Positions 23,761-32,646 of a stretch of 33,805 nt of DNA are shown piece after piece. Position numbers and translations under genes: made by a program. Numbering within the stretch: position 1 is the first letter of the stretch; each line of letters opens with the position of its first letter. Under the pieces are notes generated by a model that made no database searches, was not told the DNA's origin, and saw only the letters and a program-made list of their open reading frames with translations. Location: assembly GCF_005503365.1 (NCBI RefSeq), contig NZ_SCML01000067.1, positions 1 through 33,805 of the forward strand, in the 5' to 3' direction. The stretch comes from Hydrogenophaga sp. 2FB. GTDB lineage: Bacteria > Pseudomonadota > Gammaproteobacteria > Burkholderiales > Burkholderiaceae_C.

Positions 23761-24282
23761 ATGCTCAAGACGTTGGAACGCATCCTGCTCTGGTCCACCG
23801 GCCTCATGGCGGCCATGGCACTCTTCACCATCATGTGGCTCACCCTGGTCGACGTCACCGGGCGCCGCTTCTTCAACCACTCGGTGCCGGGTGGGCTGGA
23901 GCTCACCGAAATCCTCATGGTGATCGTGATCTTCGGCGCGCTGCCCATGGTGTCCTGGCGCAACGAACACGTGGTGTTCGACTCGCTCGACGGCGTCCTG
24001 CCCGACTGGGTGCGCGGTATCCAGGCGCGCGTGGTGCACATCGTTTGCGCGGGCGGCTTCGGTTTTCTCGCCTACCTCATGACCACGCGCGCCGACCGGC
24101 TCGCTGAATACGGCGACACCACCGTGCACCTGCAACTCTCCATCGCGCCCGTGGCCTGGATGATGGCCACCATGCTGGCGGTCACCGCGCTGGTGCACCT
24201 GCTGTTCGTGTTCGTGCCGGTGCCCGTGCCCTCGCCGCACCATCCGCCGCCCGCCCAGTTCGACAACGGGACCACGCCATGA
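23761..24282 (+). CDS. dctQ: TRAP transporter small permease DctQ
   Basis: DctQ is the small membrane subunit of the TRAP transporter and works with DctM in the inner membrane. The protein has 173 residues and four hydrophobic helices (about 13-31, 46-64, 89-107 and 131-151). It contains the family segment MWLTLVDVTGRRFFNHSVPG, where the DVxGRyFFN pattern is diagnostic, followed by LELTEILMVIVIFGALPMVS. The C-terminal tail is proline-rich (FVPVPVPSPHHPPPAQF). The ATG follows the dctP terminator hairpin, and the stop overlaps the dctM start by 4 bases, so Q and M are translated together. Confidence 0.92.
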   Translation: MLKTLERILLWSTGLMAAMALFTIMWLTLVDVTGRRFFNHSVPGGLELTEILMVIVIFGALPMVSWRNEHVVFDSLDGVLPDWVRGIQARVVHIVCAGGFGFLAYLMTTRADRLAEYGDTTVHLQLSIAPVAWMMATMLAVTALVHLLFVFVPVPVPSPHHPPPAQFDNGTTP

Positions 24283-25574
24283 TCGAAGCCACCCTGGGCT
24301 TCATCGCCGTCTTCGCGCTGGCGCTGTTGCGCATTCCCCTGGCCCTGGCCATGAGCATCGCCGGCCTGGTCGGGCTGGGCCTCATGCGCGGCTGGCACCC
24401 GGCCTTCGCCAGCACCAGCCAGGTGATCTTCGAGACCGGCTTTGCCTACGTGCTCTCGGTCATTCCGCTGTTCGTGCTGATGGGCAACTTCGTCGCGCGC
24501 GCCGGCATGGCGCGCGAGCTGTACGGCGCGGCCAATGCCTTCGTGGGCCACCGCAAGGGCGGGCTGGCCATGGCCAGCGTCATCGCCTCCGGGGGGTTTG
24601 GCTGCATCTGCGGCTCGTCGATCGCCACCGCCGCCACCATGACGCGCGTGGCCTACCCCGAGATGAAGCGCCACGGCTACAAGGACACGTTGTCCACCGG
24701 CTCCATCGCCGCGGGCGGCACGTTGGGCATTCTGATCCCGCCATCCACCATCATGGTGATCTACGGGATCATCACCGAGACCGACATCGGCAAGCTGTTC
24801 ATCGCCGGCGTGTTGCCCGGCCTGGTGGCCATTGCCTGCCTGTGCACCGCCGTGGTCTACATCACCTGGCGCGACCCGCAAGCCGGCCCGCCCGGTCAAC
24901 GCTTCAGCTGGGCGCAACGGCTGGCGGCCATCCGCGGCATCTGGGCGGTGGTGGTGCTGTTCGCGCTGGTCATCGGCGGCATCTATGGCGGCGTGTTCAC
25001 CGCCACCGAAGGCGCGGGCGTGGGCGCCTGCGGGGCCTTCTTCTTCGCGCTGTTTCGGGGCGCGCTCACGCCGCGCGTGCTGATGGACATTCTGGTGGAG
25101 AGCACGCGCACCACCGCCATGCTGTTCACCATCCTGATCGGCGCGATGATCTTCACCAGCTTCATCAACTTCACCAGCATGCCGGGCGACCTGCGCGACT
25201 TTCTGCTGCAGTTCAGCCCGCACCCGATCATGGTGGTGGTCGTGATGATGGCGATCTACGTGGCGCTGGGTCTGGTGATGGAAGAGCTGTCGATGGTGCT
25301 GCTGACCATTCCGGTGTTCTTCCCGGTCATCACCGGCCTGGGCTTCGACCCGGTGTGGTTCGGCGTGCTGATCGTCACCATCGTCGAGATCGGCATGATC
25401 TCGCCGCCCGTGGGCATGAACCTGTTCGTGATGAACTCGCTACTGCCTCAGGTCAAGCTCAAACACATCTTCCAGGGCGTGTGGCCGTTCGTGGTGGCCG
25501 ACATCGTGCGCCTGTGCATCCTGATCGCGTTTCCGGCGCTCGCGCTCTGGTTACCCAGCTTCATGACCCACTGA
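24279..25574 (+). CDS. dctM: TRAP transporter large permease DctM
   Basis: DctM is the transporting subunit, with 431 residues and about a dozen hydrophobic segments, the standard length. Family signatures are LSVIPLFVLMGNFVARAGMA, GGLAMASVIASGGFGCICGS (substrate/ion hairpin region), TGSIAAGGTLGILIPPSTIM with the conserved GTLGILIPPS, ALGLVMEELSMVLLTIPVFF, and FGVLIVTIVEIGMISPPVGM near the C-terminus. The start overlaps dctQ (ATGA). The last 24 bases overlap the 3' end of the convergent MscS gene, so no terminator lies between the two transcripts. Confidence 0.95.
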   Translation: MIEATLGFIAVFALALLRIPLALAMSIAGLVGLGLMRGWHPAFASTSQVIFETGFAYVLSVIPLFVLMGNFVARAGMARELYGAANAFVGHRKGGLAMASVIASGGFGCICGSSIATAATMTRVAYPEMKRHGYKDTLSTGSIAAGGTLGILIPPSTIMVIYGIITETDIGKLFIAGVLPGLVAIACLCTAVVYITWRDPQAGPPGQRFSWAQRLAAIRGIWAVVVLFALVIGGIYGGVFTATEGAGVGACGAFFFALFRGALTPRVLMDILVESTRTTAMLFTILIGAMIFTSFINFTSMPGDLRDFLLQFSPHPIMVVVVMMAIYVALGLVMEELSMVLLTIPVFFPVITGLGFDPVWFGVLIVTIVEIGMISPPVGMNLFVMNSLLPQVKLKHIFQGVWPFVVADIVRLCILIAFPALALWLPSFMTH

Positions 25575-26879
25575 ATCCGGCGGCATCGCTGGCGTCGGCA
25601 TTTCCTTGATGTGCAGCACGCGCTGCGGGTACGGCATCTCCACACCGTTCTCCTGCAGCAGCTGCAGCACGCGGCGGTTGATCTGCGACAGCAGCCTGAG
25701 CTGCACCGCGGCATCGCCCGAGTTGATCCAGTAGCCCACGGTGAACTCCAGGCCGTTGGCGCCGAAGGCCGAGAGCGATGCCTGTGGCTCGGGGTCTTTC
25801 AACGCAGCCTCCTGTTCACCCACCGCCTGCAACAGCCACTGGCTCACCTGCTCCACGTCGCTGCCGTAGGCCACGGTCACCACCGTGGTCTGCCACACGC
25901 GCGTGAGCGCGGAGGACAGGTTCTCCACCCGGTTGATCACCATCAACTCGTTGGGCACGATGGACTCACGCCCCGCCGCCGAACGGATCACGCTGTAGCG
26001 CGTGTTGATGTCGAGGATGCGGCCTTCAAAGGTGTCGACCTTCACGTTGTCGCCGATGCGCAGCCGGCGTTCGGCCAGGATCACGAAGCCACTGACGTAG
26101 TTGGACGCGAGCTTCTGCAAACCAAAGCCGATGCCCACGCCGATCGCGCCGCTGAACACCGACAGCGCGGTGAGGTCGATGCCCACGGCGGAGAGCGCCA
26201 CGATCAGGCCCACGAACAGCAGCAGCGCGCGCGTGGCATTGCTCACCGCCTTGCGCATCGACAGGTCACCACCGGTGGCCTTGCGCAGCAAGCGCGTTTC
26301 GATGGCGGACGATACCCACAGCGCGAGGATCATCACCGCGCCCGCGGTGATGACGCCTTCGAGCAGGGTGCGCAGGCTCAGTGTGGTCGATCCGATCTTC
26401 CAGGTGATGTCTTCCAGCTCGGCCAGCACCACCGGCAGAAGGCCGCTGACCCACAACACCATGGCCAGCCAGGCCACCCAGGAAATGGTGCGCTCCAGCG
26501 CGCGCACCCAGGGCGCGGTGGTGAACGCGGCCTGCAACACCTTCACGCCCACGCGGATCACGACCAGCGAGACCAGCACGGGAATGGCGACCTTGAACGC
26601 CGCCAGCGGCAGGAACTTGGTGACGATCGCACGCGCGATGTAGCCCAGCGTGAGCAGCACCAACGGGAACATCACGCCATCGATCAGGCGGCGACCGAAC
26701 AGCACCGAGGTCTTGTCGTCCTGCATGCGCAAGGCGTTGCGCAGCACGTAGCTGAAGCCCCAGGCCACGCCGATGCAGATCAGCAGCGCGGCCAGTTCCA
26801 CCAGCACCGTGGGTTGCGTGAAACCGGCGAGCCAGGCGCCGAGGTCGTCGATGGGTTTGGGAGAGGCGGAAGGATTCAT
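25551..26879 (-). CDS. MscS family mechanosensitive ion channel
   Basis: This membrane channel probably opens under hypo-osmotic stress to release solutes. The protein has 442 residues from ATG 26879, with about six hydrophobic segments: more than the three of E. coli MscS, as in the medium-length MscS-like group. The pore helix and beta domain are typical: LSVFSGAIGVGIGFGLQKLASNYVSGF (with the Gly/Ala-rich pore lining), ILAERRLRIGDNVKVDTFEG, RILDINTRYSVIRSAAGRE and SIVPNELMVINRVENLS. A C-terminal alpha/beta region with VEMPYPQRVLHIKE follows. Open frame continues upstream into the crotonase gene, but family sequence begins only after the chosen start. It is the last gene of the hdac-like-crotonase-mscS operon, 25 bases after the crotonase stop; no functional link among the three is obvious. 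Confidence 0.9.
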   Translation of the reverse strand: MNPSASPKPIDDLGAWLAGFTQPTVLVELAALLICIGVAWGFSYVLRNALRMQDDKTSVLFGRRLIDGVMFPLVLLTLGYIARAIVTKFLPLAAFKVAIPVLVSLVVIRVGVKVLQAAFTTAPWVRALERTISWVAWLAMVLWVSGLLPVVLAELEDITWKIGSTTLSLRTLLEGVITAGAVMILALWVSSAIETRLLRKATGGDLSMRKAVSNATRALLLFVGLIVALSAVGIDLTALSVFSGAIGVGIGFGLQKLASNYVSGFVILAERRLRIGDNVKVDTFEGRILDINTRYSVIRSAAGRESIVPNELMVINRVENLSSALTRVWQTTVVTVAYGSDVEQVSQWLLQAVGEQEAALKDPEPQASLSAFGANGLEFTVGYWINSGDAAVQLRLLSQINRRVLQLLQENGVEMPYPQRVLHIKEMPTPAMPPDSVGHEAG

Positions 26880-26904
26880 GTCGGTTCGTATCGGTGCATT
26901 GAAG

Positions 26905-27711
26905 TCAGCCACGCCAGCTCGGCGCGCGCTTGTCGATGAAGGCCTGCACGCCTTCCTGCGCCACGTCGTGCGCCATGTTGCAGGCCATGCTCTGGCCGGC
27001 GAGCTGGTAGGCCGACTCCATGCCGGTTTCGAGTTGTCGGTAGAACAGCGCCTTGCCCGTCGCGATGGCCTCGCGCGGTTTGCTGAGGATGCGGTCCACC
27101 AGCGCCGCCACTTCCGCGTCCAGCGCATCGGGCGCCACCACGCGGTTCACGAGACCACGCGTGCGGGCCTCGTCGGCCGAGATGAAATCGCCCGTGAGCA
27201 GCATCTCCATCGCCTGCTTGGGCAGGATGTTGCGCGAGAGCGCCACGCCCGGCGTGGCGCAGAACAGACCCACGTCGATGCCGTTGACGCCGAAGGTCGC
27301 GTTGTCGCTCGCCACCGCGAGGTCGCACTGCGCCACGAGCTGGCAACCGGCGGCCGTGGCCAGGCCCTGCACGCGCGCGACCACCGGCACCTCCAGCTTG
27401 CGGATGGCCAGCATGAGGCGCGAACACTGCGCGAACAGCGCCTGGTAGTAGCCCAGCTCGGGCGTGGCGCGCATCTGTTTCAGATCGTGGCCGGCGCAGA
27501 AGGCACGGCCGTTCGCGGCGATCACGACCAACCGCGCCTGCGGATCGGCGGCCACCGCGTCCACCGCCGCCTGCAACGCGGACAGCATGGCCTCGGACAA
27601 CACATTGAAACTGCGCGGCGTGTTCAGCGTGAGGGTGTGCACACCGCGCGCATCGCGCGACTGCAACAACACGGGCTCGTCGGAATGAGGGGGATGGGTC
27701 GGCTCGGTCAT
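26905..27711 (-). CDS. Enoyl-CoA hydratase/isomerase (crotonase) family protein, ECHDC3-like
   Basis: A 268-residue crotonase-fold protein that resembles the ECHDC3 subgroup. The oxyanion-hole segments are recognisable: GRAFCAGHDLKQM (residues 68-80) and the helix GLATAAGCQLVAQCDLAVAS. The position of the first catalytic glutamate of enoyl-CoA hydratase (in the GGGCEL motif) is Gln124, and that of the second (in the PEI/GxxP region) is Gly144 in FGVNGIDVGLFCATPG. Ordinary water addition to enoyl-CoA is therefore doubtful, and another acyl-CoA reaction or a binding role is possible. The ATG at 27711 is chosen; ATG 27750, only 6 bases after the upstream stop, would add 13 residues. It sits between a histone-deacetylase-like gene and mscS in one operon. 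Confidence 0.85.
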   Translation of the reverse strand: MTEPTHPPHSDEPVLLQSRDARGVHTLTLNTPRSFNVLSEAMLSALQAAVDAVAADPQARLVVIAANGRAFCAGHDLKQMRATPELGYYQALFAQCSRLMLAIRKLEVPVVARVQGLATAAGCQLVAQCDLAVASDNATFGVNGIDVGLFCATPGVALSRNILPKQAMEMLLTGDFISADEARTRGLVNRVVAPDALDAEVAALVDRILSKPREAIATGKALFYRQLETGMESAYQLAGQSMACNMAHDVAQEGVQAFIDKRAPSWRG

Positions 27712-27756
27712 CGGAACATTATCGGACGCCCTCGCATCTCGAAAGTTCATACCTTT

Positions 27757-28710
27757 TCAGACCCCGGCCAACACGCGCAGATGCGCCTCCACACTGCGCC
27801 CGAGCGCGCTCAACGCATAACCGCCTTCGAGACAGCTCACGATGCGGCCCTTGGCGTGGCGCTGCGCCACTTCCTTGATGCGCTCGGTGATCCAGGCGTA
27901 GTCCTGCTCCACCAGGCCCATCTGCGCCATGTCGTCCTCCCGGTGCGCATCGAAGCCCGCGCTCACGAAGAGCATCTGCGGCTTGTGCGCCTCCAGCCGG
28001 GGCAGCCACATCATGTCGACCAGTTCGCGGATCTCCATGCCCCTGGTGTAAGCCGGCACCGGCAGGTTGCACAGGTTGCTCGCGGTCGAGTGCTCGCCCA
28101 AGGGATAGAACGGGTGCTGGTAGAAGCTGCACATGAGGATGCGCTCGTCCCCGGCGACGATGTCTTCGGTGCCATTGCCGTGGTGCACGTCGAAGTCGAC
28201 GATGGCCACGCGCTTCAAGCCATGGCGCTCCAGCGCGTACTTGGCGGCCACCGCCACGTTGTTGACGAAGCAGAAGCCCATGGCCTTGTCGCGCATGGCG
28301 TGGTGGCCTGGTGGGCGCACGGCGCAGAAGGCATTGGCCAGTTCGCCGGCGATCACCGCGTCGGTCGCGTCGAGGGCCGCGCCCGCGGCCAGCAGGATCG
28401 CGTCCCAGCTGTGGGTGTTGATGGAGGTGTCGGGGTCGACCTGCGCGTGGCTCGGGCCGCCGGCGGCCATGTCTTCGCGCAATTGTTCGCTCAGGCCGCG
28501 CAGCGCGGCGAGGTGCATGCGGCCGTGGGCGAGTTCGAGGTCGGCCAACGGGGCGGGTGTGGCTTCGCGGCGCTCCAGCGCAATGTCCAGCCCGCTCATG
28601 AGCAAGCGGTCTTCGATGGCGTCGAGCCGTTCGGGGCATTCCGGGTGACCGGCGCCCATCTCGTGCCTCCAACATTCCTTGTGGGTGAAGTACCCGGTGG
28701 CCTGACCCAT
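27757..28710 (-). CDS. Histone deacetylase-like amidohydrolase
   Basis: This is a zinc-dependent deacetylase of the arginase/HDAC fold, 317 residues. Bacterial members remove acetyl groups from polyamines, acetoin-pathway proteins or unknown substrates. The active site is complete: RPPGHHA (His136/His137), VDFDVHHGNGTEDI with zinc ligands Asp174 and His176, SAGFDAHREDD with the third ligand Asp254, and the C-terminal LEGGY tyrosine loop. GHPECPERLDAIEDRL near the start is also typical. ATG 28710 (MGQATGYFTH) is used; extension upstream would overlap the divergent moxR start. It is the first gene of the minus-strand operon with a crotonase and mscS. Only 14 to 26 bases separate its start from that of moxR on the other strand. 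Confidence 0.93.
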   Translation of the reverse strand: MGQATGYFTHKECWRHEMGAGHPECPERLDAIEDRLLMSGLDIALERREATPAPLADLELAHGRMHLAALRGLSEQLREDMAAGGPSHAQVDPDTSINTHSWDAILLAAGAALDATDAVIAGELANAFCAVRPPGHHAMRDKAMGFCFVNNVAVAAKYALERHGLKRVAIVDFDVHHGNGTEDIVAGDERILMCSFYQHPFYPLGEHSTASNLCNLPVPAYTRGMEIRELVDMMWLPRLEAHKPQMLFVSAGFDAHREDDMAQMGLVEQDYAWITERIKEVAQRHAKGRIVSCLEGGYALSALGRSVEAHLRVLAGV

Positions 28711-28724
28711 GGCGGTTTTACGGT

Positions 28725-29653
<929 letters not shown>

Positions 29654-29657
<4 letters not shown>

Positions 29658-30631
29658 AGCTCCCGTCCCTCCGCGCCCGCATCCAGACCTGGTGGCACAA
29701 CCGCCTGCCGCGCCGCGACACCCTCACGCTGACCCAGCGCAACGTCTACATCCTGCCCACCCGCCCGGGCTGGATGCTCGCGCTCACGCTGTTGCTGCTG
29801 CTCGTGGCCAGCATCAACTACCAGCTGAATCTGGGCTACCTGCTCACCTTCCTGCTTGCCGGCAGCGCGGTGGTGGGCATGTACGTGTGCCATGGCAACC
29901 TGCGCGGCATCACGCTGCACCTGAACCCGCCCGACCCGGTGCACGCCAGCCAGGCCACCGTGCTGGAGATTCGCCTGACCAGCGAACGCAAAAGCATGCG
30001 CTACGGCATCGGCATGGGTGTGATCGGCGCGGACCTGGCGCACGCCCCACTGGCCTGGACGGACGTGCCCGCCCAAGCCAGCACCACGCTGCAGGTGAGC
30101 TGGCCCGTGCCCGGGCGCGGCTTGCACGCGCTGCCGCCACTCAACGCGCTCACCCTGTTCCCGCTCGGCACCTTCCGCGTCTGGGCGGTGTGGCGTCCCG
30201 CTGCCACCGTGCTGGTCTACCCCGAGCCGGAAAGCCACCCACCGCCGCTGCCGCCGGGCGAGCCGCAAGCCGGCAGCTCGGGCAGCGCGCGCGTGCAGAG
30301 CACGGGTGAGTTCGACGGCGTGCGCGCCTATCGACGCGGCGACCCGATCAAGGCCGTGGTGTGGAAGAAAGCCGCGCAGGCCTTCGCCGCCGGGCGCGAC
30401 GAACTCGTGAGCCGCGACGCGCTCTCCACCCAGCGCCAGCAACTCTGGCTCGACCATGCGCAGTGCGGCCACAGCGGTCTGGAAGCGCGGCTCTCTCGAT
30501 TGACCGCCTGGGTGCTGATGGCCGACCGCCTCGGACTCGACTACGGCCTGCGCGTGCCCGGCCGCGAGATCGCCCCGGACCAAGGCCCGGCGCACCGCGC
30601 CCGTTGCCTGGAGGCCTTGGCGCTGTGTTGA
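29654..30631 (+). CDS. DUF58 domain protein
   Basis: The 325-residue protein belongs to the DUF58 family, membrane-associated proteins found next to MoxR ATPases and transglutaminases; biochemical role unknown. Two hydrophobic segments near the N-terminus (ARPGWMLALTLLLLLVASIN-like region at about 37-56 and LGYLLTFLLAGSAVVGMYVC) make a hairpin anchor. The cytosolic DUF58 signature follows: STGEFDGVRAYRRGDPIKAV then VWKKAAQAFAAGRDELVSRD, with the conserved F-R-Y-x-GD-xx-xx-xxW arrangement. The GTG start at 29654 overlaps the moxR stop (GTGA). It couples moxR to the transglutaminase gene and is expected to form a complex with the MoxR protein. Confidence 0.88.
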
Positions 30632-32646
30632 GCAAAACCCTTTCTGCCCTGCCACGTGACACGCGCGACACGCTGTTCCTGCTCGCCGTGGTCGGCTGGG
30701 TCGTCGCCATGCAAGTCGCCCACATTCCCTGGTGGTGCAGCGCACTCACGGCAGGCGTGCTGGTCTGGCGCACCACGCTGGCCTTGCGCGGCCTGCCGCT
30801 GCCGGGCTGGCCGGCGCGCCTGGGCCTGCTGGTGATCACCATGGTGGCGACCTGGGCCACGCACGGCACGGTGCTCGGGCAGGACGCGGGCGTCACGCTC
30901 GTCGTCGTGTTGCTCGCGCTCAAGACCCTGGAAATGCGCGCGCGGCGCGACGCCTTCGTGGTGTTCTTCCTCGCCTTCTTCACGCTGCTCACGCACTTCT
31001 TCTACTCGCAGTCGCTGCTCACGGCGGCGGGCATCCTGATCGCGCTGCTGGGCCTGCTCACCGCGCTGGTCAACGCCCACATGCCGGTGGGCCGGCCGTC
31101 ATTGGCGCAGGCGGCGCGCATCGCGGCCGGCATGGCCGCCATGGGCGCGCCGATCATGCTGGTGCTCTTCCTGCTGTTCCCGCGCCTCTCGCCGCTGTGG
31201 GGTGTGCCCGGCGACGACCGCGGGCGCAGCGGCCTCTCCAGCACCATGCGCGTGGGCACCATCGCCGAACTCGCGCTGGACGACAGCATCGCCCTGCGCC
31301 TGCGCTTCGAAGGCAAGCCACCGCCCCAAAGCGAGCTGTACTTCCGCGGCCCCGTGCTCAGCCATTTCGACGGCGTGGAATGGCGCCCGACCCGCACCGA
31401 GTTTCCCGCACGCCTGGCGCTGCAAAGCGAACTGAGCGTGGCGGGCGAGCCCGTCCGCTACGAGGTGACGATGGAGCCGAACCGCCGACCCTGGCTGTTC
31501 CTGCTCGAAGCCGCATCGCAAGCGCCCGAGGTGCCCGGCATGCGCGTGCGCATGACGAGCGAACTGCAGTGGCTCACCGACCGTCCCATCGGTCAACTGG
31601 TGCGCTACAGCGCGATCAGCCACACCACATTCCGCCACGGTCCGCTCGAGCCGGCGCTGGCGCTGCAAGACCACGTCGCCCTGCCACCCGGCACCAACCC
31701 GCGCACACTCGAACTCGCGCAACAACTGCGGCGTGAACACGGCGGCGGCCCCAGCGCCACGCCGCGCCTCGTCAACGCGGTGATGGAACGCCTGCGCACC
31801 GGCGGCTACGTCTACACGCTGGAGCCCGGCGTGTACGGCCAGCACACCGCCGACGAATTCTGGTTCGACCGTCGCCAGGGTTTCTGCGAACACATCGCCA
31901 GCAGCTTCGTCATCCTCATGCGCGCGCTCGACATCCCGGCGCGCATCGTCACCGGCTACCAGGGCGGTGAGCTCAACGGCGTCGATGGCTACTGGACCGT
32001 GCGCCAGCGCGACGCCCACGCTTGGGCCGAGGTGTGGCAACAGGGCCAGGGCTGGGTGCGCGTGGACCCGACCTCCGCCGTCGCCCCCGGGCGCACCGGT
32101 TCGCTGCAGCGGCTGAGCGCGCCCGAAGGCGCCTTCGCCGGCGCGATCCGCAACTTCAACCCCACCCTGGCCGCGCAACTGCGCGCCACCTGGGAAGCGA
32201 TCAACAACAGCTGGAACCAGTGGGTGCTGAACTACACCCAGGGCAGCCAGCTCGACCTGCTCAAGAACCTGGGCTTCAAGTCGCCCAGCTGGACCGACCT
32301 GGCGACCGTGCTGATCGGCGTGGTGGTCTTCGTGAGCCTGCTCGGCGCGGCCTGGACGTTGTGGGAGCGCCAGCAGCACGATCCCTGGCTGCGCCTGCTG
32401 CAGCGCGCCCGCGCGCGGCTCGCCGCCCTGGGCCTGGACAGCGCCGACCACACACCGCCACGCGAGCTCGCGAAACGCGTGCAACAGCGCTGGGGCAAGG
32501 CCGACGCGGCCCAACGCATTGCACAATGGCTGCTGCAACTCGAAGCCCAGCGGTACAGCCGCCCGGGCGCCCCCGACACCCCCACGCTGGCCGCGCTGCA
32601 ACGCGCGTTCCGGCAACTGGCCTGGCCCCGAAAAGAATCCCGTTGA
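30625..32646 (+). CDS. TgpA-type membrane transglutaminase-like protein (DUF3488)
   Basis: This protein has an N-terminal membrane domain of about six helices (DUF3488), a periplasmic transglutaminase-like core and a C-terminal helix plus DUF4129-like tail, 673 residues in all. The catalytic triad of a transglutaminase or cysteine protease is intact: Cys421 in RQGFCEHIASSFVILMRALD, His465 in QRDAHAWAEVWQQGQGW and Asp481 in VRVDPTSAV. A single membrane helix near DLATVLIGVVVFVSLLGAAW precedes the cytosolic tail. Relatives such as TgpA of Pseudomonas are essential, but their substrate is not known. The GTG at 30625 has GGAGG ten bases upstream and overlaps the DUF58 stop; TTG 30628 is the alternative. 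mltB follows with an overlapping TTG, which hints at a role at the wall. Confidence 0.92.
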   Translation: MLSKTLSALPRDTRDTLFLLAVVGWVVAMQVAHIPWWCSALTAGVLVWRTTLALRGLPLPGWPARLGLLVITMVATWATHGTVLGQDAGVTLVVVLLALKTLEMRARRDAFVVFFLAFFTLLTHFFYSQSLLTAAGILIALLGLLTALVNAHMPVGRPSLAQAARIAAGMAAMGAPIMLVLFLLFPRLSPLWGVPGDDRGRSGLSSTMRVGTIAELALDDSIALRLRFEGKPPPQSELYFRGPVLSHFDGVEWRPTRTEFPARLALQSELSVAGEPVRYEVTMEPNRRPWLFLLEAASQAPEVPGMRVRMTSELQWLTDRPIGQLVRYSAISHTTFRHGPLEPALALQDHVALPPGTNPRTLELAQQLRREHGGGPSATPRLVNAVMERLRTGGYVYTLEPGVYGQHTADEFWFDRRQGFCEHIASSFVILMRALDIPARIVTGYQGGELNGVDGYWTVRQRDAHAWAEVWQQGQGWVRVDPTSAVAPGRTGSLQRLSAPEGAFAGAIRNFNPTLAAQLRATWEAINNSWNQWVLNYTQGSQLDLLKNLGFKSPSWTDLATVLIGVVVFVSLLGAAWTLWERQQHDPWLRLLQRARARLAALGLDSADHTPPRELAKRVQQRWGKADAAQRIAQWLLQLEAQRYSRPGAPDTPTLAALQRAFRQLAWPRKESR

